Shown: positions 8,443-18,002 of the stretch, in pieces
How the letters are laid out: each line of letters begins with the position of its first letter
How positions within the stretch are numbered: position 1 is the first letter of the stretch
Assembly: GCF_005930975.1 (NCBI RefSeq)
Contig: NZ_VBSE01000041.1
Coordinates: 62,001 to 126,000, forward strand
Length of the DNA stretch: 64,000 bases
DNA from: Apilactobacillus kunkeei
GTDB taxonomy: Bacteria; Bacillota; Bacilli; Lactobacillales; Lactobacillaceae
Direction of reading: 5' to 3'
Made by a program: the position numbers and the translations under genes
Notes under the pieces: generated by a model
What the model was told of the DNA's origin: nothing
The model's input: the letters and a program-made list of their open reading frames with translations, nothing else
The model's database searches: none

Positions 8443-8706
8443 AGGTTTTGATGAGATAAGTACATAACGGATGATTGCAAAGAGAGTTCATGGTTGGTGG
8501 AAATGAACGTTTCAAAGTTATCGAAAATGGTCTTTGAACCTTCGGGTGTGAATGATTTAGCTCCCGACATTTGTGTATGTTACAACACGAAGGAATCAAC
8601 AGGTTCCGGATAAGATAGTTAATGATATTAATGTATCATTTTAGCTATAAACTAAGGTGGTACCGCGAAGCATTCGCCCTTTTTATAGGGACGGATGCTT
8701 TTTTTA
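8443..8706 (+). promoter_or_regulatory. T-box leader, probably methionine-specific
   Basis: The leader has all key T-box elements: the AGAGAG motif, a distal Stem I hairpin with GGTTGGTGGAA, the T-box sequence AAGGTGGTACCGCG at 8653-8666, and a terminator hairpin at 8667-8706. The likely specifier in GTGTGAATGATTTAGC is ATG (Met), because the alternative register would be a stop codon. The UGGU bulge fits a tRNA with discriminator A, as in tRNA-Met. Uncharged tRNA binding would let transcription continue into mmuP-mmuM. The codon assignment is by eye and agrees with the gene functions. Confidence 0.85.
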
Positions 8707-8725
8707 TTTCTAAGGAGGTTTATTT

Positions 8726-10099
8726 ATGAGTTCTCATCAGTTTTCAAAAAATTTAAAAGCCAGGAACCTTATCACCATGTCACTTGGTGGTGTGATTGGG
8801 ACTGGTATATTCATGAGTACCGGATACTCAATCCAAACGGCTGGTCCAATTGGGACAATTCTAGCCTATGTGATTGGTTCCGTTTTAGTATGTATGGTCA
8901 TGGCGTGTCTGGGTGAATTATCAGTTCATGATCCTAACACGGGAGCATTTCATACATACGCAAGTAAATACATAAATCCCGGTGTCGGTTTTATCACTGC
9001 CTGGATGTATTGGTTGACGTGGACAATTGCACTTGGTTCGGAATTTATCGCTCTTTCGACCATTGGTCAACAATATTTCCCAAGTATTCCTGTTTGGGGA
9101 TTCAGCCTTATCTTCACCGTGATTATTTTGTTGTTAAATATTATCAACATGAATCTATTTTCTTCCAGTGAATTCTGGATGTCATTGATTAAGGTACTAG
9201 CCCTTGCAGTTTTTCTTGGTCTAGGGGTTCTAATCATATTTAAAATCATTCCAATTCATCACACTCATTTCAGACCATTTTTTGGTCAATTAACCGCCAA
9301 CGGTATCTTTCCAAATGGTTTAATTCCAGTCATCTCAATTGTGTTATCTGCCAACTTTGCTTTTTCAGGTGCAGAAATGATAGCCGTCGGTGCTGGAGAA
9401 AGCCGAAATCCAGAGAAGACCGTACCGCAATCTATCAAACACACTCTGATAATCTTGGTAATCTTATTCATCGGGACCATCGTGGCATTGGGATCAATCT
9501 TGCCACAAAGTGATTCATCACTATCTCAAAGCCCATTCGTTACCATCTTATCCAATATCAACATTCAATACGCATCAGACATAATGAATTTAATTCTATT
9601 TATAACTATTTTCTCTGGTGCTAACTCGGGTGTCTACGCGGCTTCTAGGATGCTTTGGTCACTTGCAGATAAGAATACCCTACCAAAGGGATTGGCAAAG
9701 TTATCCAAGAACGGAATTCCCGTTTATGGACTAATTCTAACCATCGCCGGTGGATTATTAGCCTTATTTTCAAGCATCTATGCCCCAAACACTGTTTATC
9801 TTGCATTAACCGCTATTTCAGCTTTTGCCGTAGTGTTCGTTTGGTTAGTAATTGGTTGGGCTCACTTTAACTTTAGACGTCAATTTATCAAAAATGGACA
9901 CTCCACTAATGAATTAAAATACAAGGCGCCATTATTCCCACTGTTACCAATTTTAGTAATTGTTATCTGTTTACTTTCATTGGTCGGAATTGCGTTTGAC
10001 CCTAACCAACGTATCGCTATCATCATTGGTGTGCCTTTTGCCATCATCTGCTACATCTGGCACGCACTAGTATATAGAAAGAAGGATCATCATGAATAA
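8726..10099 (+). CDS. mmuP: Amino-acid permease, probable S-methylmethionine permease
   Basis: A 457-aa, roughly 12-helix APC-superfamily permease of the AAT type. The N-terminus has the consensus MSLGGVIGTGIFMSTG near residue 17-32, and GAGESRNPEKTVP lies near residue 215-228. ATG 8726 follows AAGGAGG at an ideal distance. Its stop overlaps the start of the homocysteine methyltransferase gene by 8 bp, and both lie behind a Met-type T-box. That pairing is the mmuPM arrangement: uptake of S-methylmethionine for methionine synthesis. Import of another methionine precursor cannot be excluded. Confidence 0.85.
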   Translation: MSSHQFSKNLKARNLITMSLGGVIGTGIFMSTGYSIQTAGPIGTILAYVIGSVLVCMVMACLGELSVHDPNTGAFHTYASKYINPGVGFITAWMYWLTWTIALGSEFIALSTIGQQYFPSIPVWGFSLIFTVIILLLNIINMNLFSSSEFWMSLIKVLALAVFLGLGVLIIFKIIPIHHTHFRPFFGQLTANGIFPNGLIPVISIVLSANFAFSGAEMIAVGAGESRNPEKTVPQSIKHTLIILVILFIGTIVALGSILPQSDSSLSQSPFVTILSNINIQYASDIMNLILFITIFSGANSGVYAASRMLWSLADKNTLPKGLAKLSKNGIPVYGLILTIAGGLLALFSSIYAPNTVYLALTAISAFAVVFVWLVIGWAHFNFRRQFIKNGHSTNELKYKAPLFPLLPILVIVICLLSLVGIAFDPNQRIAIIIGVPFAIICYIWHALVYRKKDHHE

Positions 10100-11012
10100 G
10101 ATAACTAATTGGATTAATCAGCAAAAACATATTTTAATTGATAGCTCAATGTCGACAGGTTTAGAAGAACGTGGCTTAAAACTAAACTCAAACTTATGGA
10201 CTGCGGCAGCTTTAGAATCACACCAAGACCTAATCGTCGATGTACACAAAAAATACTTCGACGCTGGATCATCAATGACTACCACCAACACTTACCAAGC
10301 TAGTGTACCTGGGCTGATCAAATCTGGATACAGCGAGGATGAAGCAATTAGTCTAATTAAAAAAGCGGTTGAATTAGCTAACCGTGGTCGCAATGAATCA
10401 TCAAACCCTAATCCTAAATGGTTGTTAGGTGGTGTCGGCCCCTTCGGTGCTTTTCTAGCCAATGGTTCCGAATACACCGGTGATTATTCATTAACCGATG
10501 AGGAATACGTTAACTTTCATCAGGGCCGTATCAAAGCAATGATTGAGGCCGGAATTGATGTTTTAATACTAGAAACATTCCCCAACATCAACGAATTAAA
10601 AGCCATTACTGAATACACCAAGCAATTTAATATACCAGTGATTGTCTCGGCATCATTGAGAGATGAATCACACTTAGCAGATGGCAGCTCCCTAATTCAA
10701 GTTGCATCATTTTTGGAATCACAAGAACACGTAATTGCTTACGGTTTAAATTGTACTAAGCCCCAATTAGTCACTCCTGCTCTAAATGTATTAAAACAAA
10801 GCCACCCTGCTCACAAACCTTTTATCGCTTTCCCAAATTCAGGAGCTACGTACAATCCCGAAATTAAAGAATGGAACCATGATGATTTATCTTTTGAAGA
10901 ATTTGACGAATTAATTGCGGAGTGGTTCAATTTAGATCTTAAATTTGTCGGTGGTTGTTGTTGCATGACAGAACAACAAGAACAACACATCTACGACAAG
11001 TTTTTTAAGTAA
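10092..11012 (+). CDS. mmuM: Homocysteine S-methyltransferase
   Basis: A 306-aa cytoplasmic enzyme that transfers a methyl group from S-methylmethionine to homocysteine, giving methionine. Zinc ligands of the family are visible: Cys in GLNCTKP near residue 220, and the paired Cys in FVGGCCCM near residue 293-295. The start region IDSSMSTGLEERG and the segment GGVGPFGAFLANGSEYTGDY also match. It is translationally coupled to the permease by an 8-bp overlap and shares its T-box. Confidence 0.92.
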   Translation: MNKITNWINQQKHILIDSSMSTGLEERGLKLNSNLWTAAALESHQDLIVDVHKKYFDAGSSMTTTNTYQASVPGLIKSGYSEDEAISLIKKAVELANRGRNESSNPNPKWLLGGVGPFGAFLANGSEYTGDYSLTDEEYVNFHQGRIKAMIEAGIDVLILETFPNINELKAITEYTKQFNIPVIVSASLRDESHLADGSSLIQVASFLESQEHVIAYGLNCTKPQLVTPALNVLKQSHPAHKPFIAFPNSGATYNPEIKEWNHDDLSFEEFDELIAEWFNLDLKFVGGCCCMTEQQEQHIYDKFFK

Positions 11013-11085
11013 ATAAAAACTGATTTCTTTCAAAATTATTTTTTCTCTACTATAATAAGGTCTAGTAAATTTAAGGAGAATTATT

Positions 11086-11505
11086 ATGCGTAGTTTTGAA
11101 GGGTTAAGGCCAATCATCACAGAACATTTGTACATGGATTGGTTAACAGAATTTAAACTTCAATCAGTAATCGATTTTCAAAAAAAACAAGATGACAAAG
11201 CCGATATCATGAGTACTTCCAACTTTATTAATGCCATCATGAATGACATCATGAGTCAAAAGGGCTTACTATGGGGTGTCATGAATAAGGAAAATAAACA
11301 ATTTGTCGGTGTAGCTGGCATCTCAAACTTACAAAGCAATTCACCAATCATATATGTTAACGTTTTAAATACTTCTACTGAGGCCGAATTAGAATTAATT
11401 AGACGAATCGTTCAATTCAAGAATCAATATTGGCCTGATAAATCATTTCAATTCAACATTTCGCCTTTAAATAATGAAATTAAAGACGTCATTAACGCTT
11501 TATAG
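11086..11505 (+). CDS. Small GNAT-like protein, 139 aa
   Basis: I cannot name this protein securely. Its order of elements resembles the N-terminal and central part of a RimJ/RimL-type GNAT acetyltransferase: a LRPI start, a helix, then strand-turn-strand NKENKQFVGVAGISNL near residue 64-79, and later SFQFNISPLNNEI near residue 118-130. The acetyl-CoA loop (Q/RxxGxG/A) is not evident, so it may be inactive or a different fold. ATG 11086 has a strong AAGGAG. It stands alone between mmuM and perR. Confidence 0.6.
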   Translation: MRSFEGLRPIITEHLYMDWLTEFKLQSVIDFQKKQDDKADIMSTSNFINAIMNDIMSQKGLLWGVMNKENKQFVGVAGISNLQSNSPIIYVNVLNTSTEAELELIRRIVQFKNQYWPDKSFQFNISPLNNEIKDVINAL

Positions 11506-11589
11506 TTGATTTTATTTGCTTTATTAACTTTTTAATCTTATTATTAGGATAGAACAATTATAAAGTAAGAATCAAAGGAGGTAGAGTGT

Positions 11590-12048
11590 TTGTCTAACGA
11601 AATGTACGAAAAGGCCTTAGAAACTTTACGCAATAACAATGTAAGAATTACACCTCAAAGACAGATTATCTTAAAGTATTTAATTAACCATGATAATCAC
11701 CCTTCTGTAGATACTATCTACGAAGCTTTGAAGCAAGAATTTTCTAACCTAAGTATCGCAACTATTTACAACACATTACAATTATTTGAAAAGTTAGATA
11801 TTATTATTGCACTACCTGCTGAAGATGGTGGAATTAGATATGACTTTTTTGGTTCTCCTCACTTCCATGCTATTTGTGATAATTGTGGTGAAATCGAAGA
11901 TATCGAATTTCCCAATTATAAAAAATTAAAACAAGAATTAGCAAAAGAGGCAATGAATCAAACAGGTTTTCAAACTAGTAAAATTCATATCGAGGTATTC
12001 GGTCTTTGTAAGAATTGCCGAGAAAAACTAGCTAATAAAAATGATTAA
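11590..12048 (+). CDS. perR: Fur-family regulator of PerR type
   Basis: A 152-aa metal-dependent repressor. RITPQRQIILKYL starts the winged helix, and LSIATIYNTLQLFEKL is the recognition region. Structural zinc ligands are CDNCGE and CKNCRE. The regulatory site matches PerR, not Fur: His in NHP (near 36), Asp in RYDF, two His in PHFHAIC and Asp in EIEDIEFP, the residues that bind Mn or Fe and sense peroxide in Bacillus PerR. The start is TTG behind AAAGGAGG. A good PerR-box match precedes the VIT transporters at 27.6 kb. Confidence 0.85.
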   Translation: MSNEMYEKALETLRNNNVRITPQRQIILKYLINHDNHPSVDTIYEALKQEFSNLSIATIYNTLQLFEKLDIIIALPAEDGGIRYDFFGSPHFHAICDNCGEIEDIEFPNYKKLKQELAKEAMNQTGFQTSKIHIEVFGLCKNCREKLANKND

Positions 12049-12053
12049 TAACA

Positions 12054-12096
12054 ATAAAAAGAGCTACATTCAATTGAATGTAGCTCTTTTTATTTT
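12054..12096. terminator. Convergent terminator
   Basis: A long perfect palindrome (AAAAAGAGCTACATTCAA and its complement) sits between perR and asd and should act in both directions. Confidence 0.9.
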
Positions 12097-12100
12097 CCCT

Positions 12101-13177
12101 TTATCCACGGTAGTAGTTTTCAGGGACGTGCACTAAATCACGCTTTACTAATTCTTCAGCATTTTGAACAGTGTTCCAAGCAGCACCCTTTAACAAGTTA
12201 TCCGCTACCACCCACATGTTAAAGCATCCAGGATTTTCTTGATCTGCACGAATGCGACCAACGAAAGTTGAACGCTTGCCTTCAGCGGTAATTGGTTGTG
12301 GATATACTTGATGATCTGGGTCATCTTGTAGAACTGCCCCATCGAATTGATCGATAACTCTTTGAATATCTTCTTTAGTAGCTGACTTATCTTCTACTTC
12401 GAAATATACAGATTCACCATGAGAAATAGCAACCGGAACTCGAACACAGGTAGCATTTACCTTGATATCATCTGCATCCATGTCGTTTAACATAATCTTC
12501 TTAGTCTCATGAACCATCTTCCATTCTTCATGGGTTGAACCATCTTCTTCAAAGACGTCAATTTGGGGTAATAGGTTAAACGCTAAAGGATAGTGAACCT
12601 TATCTCCCTTAGTAGGTAAAATATCTGCGTTCATTTGCTTACCATCTAAATAGTCTTGAGCTTGTCCATAAAATTCATTTAGTGCTGATTGTCCTGCTCC
12701 AGAAGCAGCTTGATAAGTGGATACAATAATTTGGCTTAAACCAAACTTTTCAAAGACAGGTTGTAAGGCAACCACCATTTGAATAGTTGAGCAATTAGGG
12801 TTGGCAATAATACCACGATGATTGGATAATTGATCAACATTAACCTCAGGAACAACTAATGGTACTTCTGGGTCCATACGATAAGCACTGGTATTATCAA
12901 TACATACAGCACCACGCTTTACAGCCTCTGGCAAGAACTTCTTTGAAGTAGCACCACCAGCAGAAGCTAGAACAATATCCACTCCTTCAAATGAATCAGG
13001 AGTAGTTTCTTCAACTTCAATTTCTCCGCCATTAAATTCAATCTTAGTACCAGCGGAACGACTGGATGCTAATAACTTTAAATTCTTGACCGGAACCGTT
13101 GAATCTTCTAATTGTCTTACCATTCTTCTACCTACAGCACCTGTTGCACCTAAAATTGCTACGTTATATTCTCTCAT
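12101..13177 (-). CDS. asd: Aspartate-semialdehyde dehydrogenase
   Basis: This 358-aa enzyme reduces aspartyl phosphate to aspartate semialdehyde, the branch point for lysine, threonine and methionine. The N-terminal nucleotide loop is NVAILGATGAVGRRM. The active-site Cys lies in NPNCSTIQ near residue 129, and the catalytic His segment is RVPVAISHGESV. ATG 13177 is preferred: the GTG five codons upstream overlaps the GTGAGG that serves as Shine-Dalgarno. It is last in the lysine gene cluster but has its own promoter, so it can be expressed apart from it. Confidence 0.95.
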   Translation of the reverse strand: MREYNVAILGATGAVGRRMVRQLEDSTVPVKNLKLLASSRSAGTKIEFNGGEIEVEETTPDSFEGVDIVLASAGGATSKKFLPEAVKRGAVCIDNTSAYRMDPEVPLVVPEVNVDQLSNHRGIIANPNCSTIQMVVALQPVFEKFGLSQIIVSTYQAASGAGQSALNEFYGQAQDYLDGKQMNADILPTKGDKVHYPLAFNLLPQIDVFEEDGSTHEEWKMVHETKKIMLNDMDADDIKVNATCVRVPVAISHGESVYFEVEDKSATKEDIQRVIDQFDGAVLQDDPDHQVYPQPITAEGKRSTFVGRIRADQENPGCFNMWVVADNLLKGAAWNTVQNAEELVKRDLVHVPENYYRG

Positions 13178-13246
13178 TTTTACAAACCTCACTTTTTATC
13201 TATTTTGAATAGACATCTGTCTTTTATATGCATACACTTTATTATT

Positions 13247-13274
13247 AATATACTTTATTTTTCAGATTTGTCAA
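13247..13274 (-). promoter_or_regulatory. Promoter for asd
   Basis: On the minus strand TTGACA (13274-13269) and TATATT (13252-13247) are spaced by 16 bp, between the patA stop and the asd start. It gives asd expression independent of the lysine riboswitch. Confidence 0.6.
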
Positions 13275-13275
13275 T

Positions 13276-14457
13276 TCATTTTTCTAATAATTGAATAAAT
13301 TTATTCAATCGATTCAACCCATTTTCCAATTTTTCATCACTAGCAGCAAAAGAAATTCTAATGTATCCTTGTCCACTATCACCAAACATGCGTCCCGGGA
13401 TAACACCTAGTCCTACATTATCGGCTAGATCTAAACCAAATTGATAGTCATCTTTTCCATAACTATCATCAATTTTGATAAAACAATAGAATGTTGATGT
13501 TGGCATCACATATTCAACACCCATTTCGTTTAACTTAGTAGTAACTAAGTCTCGACGCTTTTGGTATATTTTCTTAGCTTCAAAAGCATCTTCCTGTCCG
13601 TTTCTTATTGCTTCTATTGCGGCATCTTGAACATTATCTGCTACACAAGTCACCATATAAGCGTTAATCATTTTAATTCGACGAATTATTTCACTTGGAC
13701 CACATATGTATCCAAAACGCCATCCAGTCATCGCATGTGATTTTGATAATCCATTAATATAAAGTACTTGATCAGAAATCTCTCTTGCTAATGAATAGTG
13801 ATTGTGATCAAACGTAATTTCACTATAGATTTCATCTGACAGTACCCAAATTGGGAATTTTACAATAACTTGTCCTAACTGTTTAATTTCCTTTTCAGTG
13901 TAGGATACACCGGTTGGATTATTAGGATCATTAATTACTAAGGCAACTACACCTGGATGTTGTTTTAAAGTATCTGTCAATAACTCTGGAGTTAGCTTAA
14001 ACTCAGTTTTACTTGTGTCGACGTTAATGACATTACCGCCCAAAAATTCAACAATTGGCTCGTATAATGAAAAAATTGGTGTCGGAATGATAACCTCATC
14101 ACCAGGATTAACAATCGCTTGCAATGCTGAATAAATTGACTGAGTTGCTCCGTTGGTAACAACCACTTCATCAGCATCATATTCTAAATTCCAACGATTA
14201 GATAAGTAATCGGTAATTGCTTGTCTTAATTCGATTTTACCTGCTTGCGCAGAGTAATGTGAATCATTTTCGTTAATACCTTTAATTGCTGCCTGCTTGA
14301 TATGTTCAGGCGTATTTAAATCAGGTTCTCCTAAAGTTAATTTGATTAAATCGTCATTTTGCGAAATCGTATCATCGAAGTGACGTATTCCAGATGGTTC
14401 GATGCCATTTAATCGATGATTATAATTCCTTAAAAGATTCGGATTGGTTCTTGGCAT
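13276..14457 (-). CDS. patA: Class I aminotransferase, probable N-acetyl-LL-diaminopimelate aminotransferase
   Basis: A 393-aa PLP enzyme of fold type I. The PLP lysine lies in GLSKSHAMTGWRFGY near residue 235, NDPNNPTG binds cofactor and substrate, and the C-terminal Arg lies in GYIRISFA. Its place between dapB and asd in the riboswitch-controlled operon makes it the likely transaminase of the acetylated DAP branch, converting N-acetyl-2-amino-6-oxopimelate to N-acetyl-DAP. A paralogue at 26.2 kb is clearly similar; the division of roles is inferred from context. Confidence 0.85.
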   Translation of the reverse strand: MPRTNPNLLRNYNHRLNGIEPSGIRHFDDTISQNDDLIKLTLGEPDLNTPEHIKQAAIKGINENDSHYSAQAGKIELRQAITDYLSNRWNLEYDADEVVVTNGATQSIYSALQAIVNPGDEVIIPTPIFSLYEPIVEFLGGNVINVDTSKTEFKLTPELLTDTLKQHPGVVALVINDPNNPTGVSYTEKEIKQLGQVIVKFPIWVLSDEIYSEITFDHNHYSLAREISDQVLYINGLSKSHAMTGWRFGYICGPSEIIRRIKMINAYMVTCVADNVQDAAIEAIRNGQEDAFEAKKIYQKRRDLVTTKLNEMGVEYVMPTSTFYCFIKIDDSYGKDDYQFGLDLADNVGLGVIPGRMFGDSGQGYIRISFAASDEKLENGLNRLNKFIQLLEK

Positions 14458-14468
14458 GCAATCACTTC

Positions 14469-15227
14469 CTACAAAATATTTTCTAAACCATCAACCAAGC
14501 CGTGAAGTTCAGGCAGCTTTTCTAATGCTACCCATACTCCTTGCATGAAAGATTCACGATCGAATGAATCTTGTCGAATGGTCAATGCTTCACCAGGTCC
14601 ACCAAATAATACTTGTTCGTGGGCCACGTAACCTGGTAAGCGAACAGCATGAACAGGAACTCCCTTATAGTACATTCCTCTTGCAGGTTCGTCTTCTTGA
14701 TTAATATTTGCACCTCGTTTGTTTTCACTCATCATATCAACTGTATGAATGGCAGTTCCTGATGGTGAATCAGTTTTGTCCTCATGGTGCATTTCAATTA
14801 CTTCAACGTCAGAGAAGTACTTAGCAGCCTGTTTAGCAAATTGCATTAGTAGAACTGCTGATAAACCAAAGTTAGCAGCAAATAATCCATTAACTTTTTC
14901 ACTGTCTGCTAGCCTAATTAGTTCCTTTTTTTCATCTTCGGATAGTCCACTAGTACCAACAATTGGTGAAATATGGTGTTCAATCGCATATTTCACATTC
15001 TCAAATACAATGTTTGGTTGTGTAAAATCAATCCAGACATCATAGTCGCCTTCAATTGAATCTAAACTTGTAAAAGCTTGGACATCAGATGACAATCCGT
15101 ATTCAGTTGGGTTAATGTTTTCTTTATTTGTAAGAATCCCTGTGATGTCATAACCATCTTTATCTGATAATAAGTGGACCACCTTTTGGCCCATTGAACC
15201 AGTAGCTCCTGCTAGAAAAATATTCAT
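14469..15227 (-). CDS. dapB: 4-hydroxy-tetrahydrodipicolinate reductase
   Basis: This 252-aa NAD(P)H-dependent reductase catalyses the second committed step to lysine and diaminopimelate. The nucleotide loop is LAGATGSMGQKVV, and the conserved catalytic stretch HHEDKTDSPSGTA lies near residue 145-157 with the expected His and Lys. Its ATG overlaps the last base of the dapA stop codon, so the two are translationally coupled. Eleven bases separate it from patA. Confidence 0.95.
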   Translation of the reverse strand: MNIFLAGATGSMGQKVVHLLSDKDGYDITGILTNKENINPTEYGLSSDVQAFTSLDSIEGDYDVWIDFTQPNIVFENVKYAIEHHISPIVGTSGLSEDEKKELIRLADSEKVNGLFAANFGLSAVLLMQFAKQAAKYFSDVEVIEMHHEDKTDSPSGTAIHTVDMMSENKRGANINQEDEPARGMYYKGVPVHAVRLPGYVAHEQVLFGGPGEALTIRQDSFDRESFMQGVWVALEKLPELHGLVDGLENIL

Positions 15228-16141
15228 TAGTTTCTCATCTCCAAACCTAAATCATGTAGTAACGCATCCTCTGGTAATTCCAGGTGACGTGCTAAATTTC
15301 TTCTTTCATCATCATCCAATGGCAAGATTGGTAGACGACATCCCCCTACAGCAAAACCTTGTGCGTTTAATACAGCCTTAACTGGGGATGGTGATGGATA
15401 CATGAATAATGCATTCATTCTAGGGGTTAACCATCTTTGTAGTTCACCAGCATGACGATAATCACCATTGTCTAAAGCTTCATACATTTCTCTCATTTGC
15501 ACTCCATAGATGTGAGAGGCTACTGAGATAATTCCGTCAGCGCCGATTGCCTTGGCAAATAATGCTTGAGCATCTTCTCCACTGTATACATGAAAATCAT
15601 CATCTGTATGATCAACTAAGTATTCCAAGTCTTCCATCGATGTACATTGCTTTACACCAATAATATTTTGGTGATGAGACAATTCCACAACCGTTGAATT
15701 GGACATAGTTACACCAGTTCTGCCGGGAATGTTATAGATGTAAATAGGTAATTCTGCGTCATTAGCAATCTTTGTAAAATGGGCAATCATTGAGCGCTGA
15801 TCCGGCTTGTTATAGTAAGGAACAACTACTAACAAGGCATCAATTCCGGCAATATTTTGTACTTGTCGATTGAACTCCATTGTTGCTTCAGTGTTGTTAC
15901 TCCCAGTTCCGGCAATCACATATGCACTATTTCCAACCATTTCACCAAAACGGGTATAGAGCTCAATTTTTTCTGCAGTACTTAATGTTGGTGTTTCACC
16001 TGTAGTACCACCAATCACAAATCCTCGACTGCCATTTTGTAGGCAGTGTTGAGTTACTCTTTCCAATGCTGCATAATCAATGTTTCCATTGTCATCAAAC
16101 GGTGTGATGATAGCTGTCATAATATCAATATTTTGTGTCAT
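15227..16141 (-). CDS. dapA: 4-hydroxy-tetrahydrodipicolinate synthase
   Basis: This 304-aa TIM-barrel aldolase condenses aspartate semialdehyde with pyruvate. Motifs are [11 protein letters not shown] near residue 45, [11 protein letters not shown] near 137-147 and the Schiff-base lysine in IIGVKQC near residue 165. It has a one-base gap to the deacetylase gene upstream and a one-base overlap with dapB downstream. Confidence 0.95.
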   Translation of the reverse strand: MTQNIDIMTAIITPFDDNGNIDYAALERVTQHCLQNGSRGFVIGGTTGETPTLSTAEKIELYTRFGEMVGNSAYVIAGTGSNNTEATMEFNRQVQNIAGIDALLVVVPYYNKPDQRSMIAHFTKIANDAELPIYIYNIPGRTGVTMSNSTVVELSHHQNIIGVKQCTSMEDLEYLVDHTDDDFHVYSGEDAQALFAKAIGADGIISVASHIYGVQMREMYEALDNGDYRHAGELQRWLTPRMNALFMYPSPSPVKAVLNAQGFAVGGCRLPILPLDDDERRNLARHLELPEDALLHDLGLEMRN

Positions 16142-16142
16142 C

Positions 16143-17288
16143 TTAATCGTCTTCTCTCATTTCGAATTCTAAAAATGAACTAATTGCTTTAATTCCTTTC
16201 TCGATACAGTCTTCGTCTGGATTAAAGGTATCGGTATGAAGTGCCGTTGTGTTACCAACGCCTAGCCAAAACATTGTTCCGTCAAAATGATGAAGAATAT
16301 ATCCAAAATCTTCTCCGGTCATTGCTGGCATTGTAACGGTGAAATCCACATCTGGATTTGCTTGCATAAAGTTCATAAAACGGTCGGTCAATTTTTGATT
16401 ATTGTTAACTGGGTAGTACCCACCCTGATTAATATCAACTTTTACTTGGCATTTAAACCCGACCTCAATTCCTTTACATATTTCAATAATTCTAGTCTTA
16501 ACTGTTTGAATCATTTCTTGATTCAATCCTCGAATGGTCCCTTTAATATCAACCCTACCGGCGATAACGTTTCTAATAGTCCCACCATTGATTTGGCCAA
16601 AAGTTAACACTGCTCCTTGAATTGGATCAACGTTTCTTGAAACAATCGTTTGTAATTGAGTAATTAACATTGCAGAAGCAACCACCATGTCGTTTGCCTG
16701 GTGTGGGTATGCAGCATGTCCGCTTTTACCAATTAGAGTGATATCAACCTCACTAGTTCCAGCAAACAAGGTTGGATAACAACAACCAATCGTACCGGCT
16801 GGCAATTCTGGAGTATCATGCAATCCATAAAATTCATCAACATGCCAATTGCCGGAAAAGAGGTTACTATCAACAGCTACTTTTGCACCACTTTCACTTT
16901 CTTCTGCAGGTTGAAAAAAGAAAATTAAATCATCAATTGGTTGATGTGAGGCAAAATGTTCCAATAGTCCGACTGCAACAGTCATGTGAATATCATGGCC
17001 ACATGCATGCATGACATTATCGTGTCTTGATGAAAAATCTAATCCTGTCTTTTCACTAACCGGTAAAGCATCCATATCGCAACGATATCCAATCGTCTTT
17101 TTTGAGTTACTTCCGTGAACCTTCACCAAAATTGCTGTTGGTAGCTGTTCCGGAATAAAAACTTCCATATTATTTGTAGAAAATTCGTTGATTAATTTTA
17201 ATAGGTATTTATGAGTTTGACTTTCATGCATCGCTAATTCTGGAATCTGATGCAAATGACGTCTCACTGAAATTAAATCTAAGGTCAT
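16143..17288 (-). CDS. N-acetyldiaminopimelate deacetylase (M20D family)
   Basis: A 381-aa metallo-amidohydrolase that removes the acetyl group from N-acetyl-LL-DAP. M20D signatures are [18 protein letters not shown] near residue 67-84, HACGHDIHM near residue 92-100, PAEE in the glutamate region and the late GEDFGY. Its position directly between dapH and dapA makes this function much more likely than hippurate or indole-amino-acid hydrolysis, which use the same fold. Confidence 0.9.
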   Translation of the reverse strand: MTLDLISVRRHLHQIPELAMHESQTHKYLLKLINEFSTNNMEVFIPEQLPTAILVKVHGSNSKKTIGYRCDMDALPVSEKTGLDFSSRHDNVMHACGHDIHMTVAVGLLEHFASHQPIDDLIFFFQPAEESESGAKVAVDSNLFSGNWHVDEFYGLHDTPELPAGTIGCCYPTLFAGTSEVDITLIGKSGHAAYPHQANDMVVASAMLITQLQTIVSRNVDPIQGAVLTFGQINGGTIRNVIAGRVDIKGTIRGLNQEMIQTVKTRIIEICKGIEVGFKCQVKVDINQGGYYPVNNNQKLTDRFMNFMQANPDVDFTVTMPAMTGEDFGYILHHFDGTMFWLGVGNTTALHTDTFNPDEDCIEKGIKAISSFLEFEMREDD

Positions 17289-17292
17289 ATCA

Positions 17293-17997
17293 TCACAACT
17301 TTCTTAGTGCATCTTCTAATTGAGTTTTTCCCTTGGTTTTATCGTCAATATCTTTAATTTTCCTTGCTGGATTTCCGGCAACTAATGTATTTGGTTCTAC
17401 GTCGTGTAAAACAATTGATCCAGCAGCAACAACTGCACCCTCACCAACGTGAACTCCTTCGATTACAACGGCGTTAGCACCAATTAATACGTTGTCGTCA
17501 ATGCGAACTGGGGTAGCTGAAGCAGGTTCGATTACTCCCGCTAGAACTGCTCCAGCACCGATGTGACTGTGGTTACCAACGATGGCACGTCCACCCATCA
17601 CAACGCCCATATCAATCATTGTGTCTTCGCCGATTTCACAACCGATATTAATAACTGCGCCCATCATGATAACAGCACGGTCACCAATCTTTACTTGGTC
17701 CCTAATAATGGCACCTGGTTCAATCCTAGCGTTGATGTTTTTGATGTCTAATAATGGGACGGCTGAATTTCTAGCATCGTTTTCTAATTCGTATTCAGTC
17801 ACTAAATCTGACTTCAATATTGGTGCGATGTCTTTGAAGTCACCAAAGATTGTAGCGCTTTGATCATTTCCAAATTTCTTTACTGATTGTGGAAAATCAA
17901 TTTGTTCAATTCTTCCATTAATATATGCCTTAACCGGCGTCTTCTTTTCTGCGTTTTGAATGTAGCTAATGATTTCTTGTGCGTTTAATTCTGCCAT
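17293..17997 (-). CDS. dapH: 2,3,4,5-tetrahydropyridine-2,6-dicarboxylate N-acetyltransferase
   Basis: A 234-aa acetyltransferase that starts the acetylated branch of DAP synthesis. The N-terminal helical part ([25 protein letters not shown]) is typical of DapH, and a left-handed beta helix of hexapeptide repeats follows (for example [18 protein letters not shown] and [16 protein letters not shown]). Together with the deacetylase it shows that this organism uses the acetyl, not the succinyl or dehydrogenase, variant. It lies 5 bases downstream of lysA. Confidence 0.95.
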   Translation of the reverse strand: MAELNAQEIISYIQNAEKKTPVKAYINGRIEQIDFPQSVKKFGNDQSATIFGDFKDIAPILKSDLVTEYELENDARNSAVPLLDIKNINARIEPGAIIRDQVKIGDRAVIMMGAVINIGCEIGEDTMIDMGVVMGGRAIVGNHSHIGAGAVLAGVIEPASATPVRIDDNVLIGANAVVIEGVHVGEGAVVAAGSIVLHDVEPNTLVAGNPARKIKDIDDKTKGKTQLEDALRKL

Positions 17998-18002
17998 AAT
18001 AA

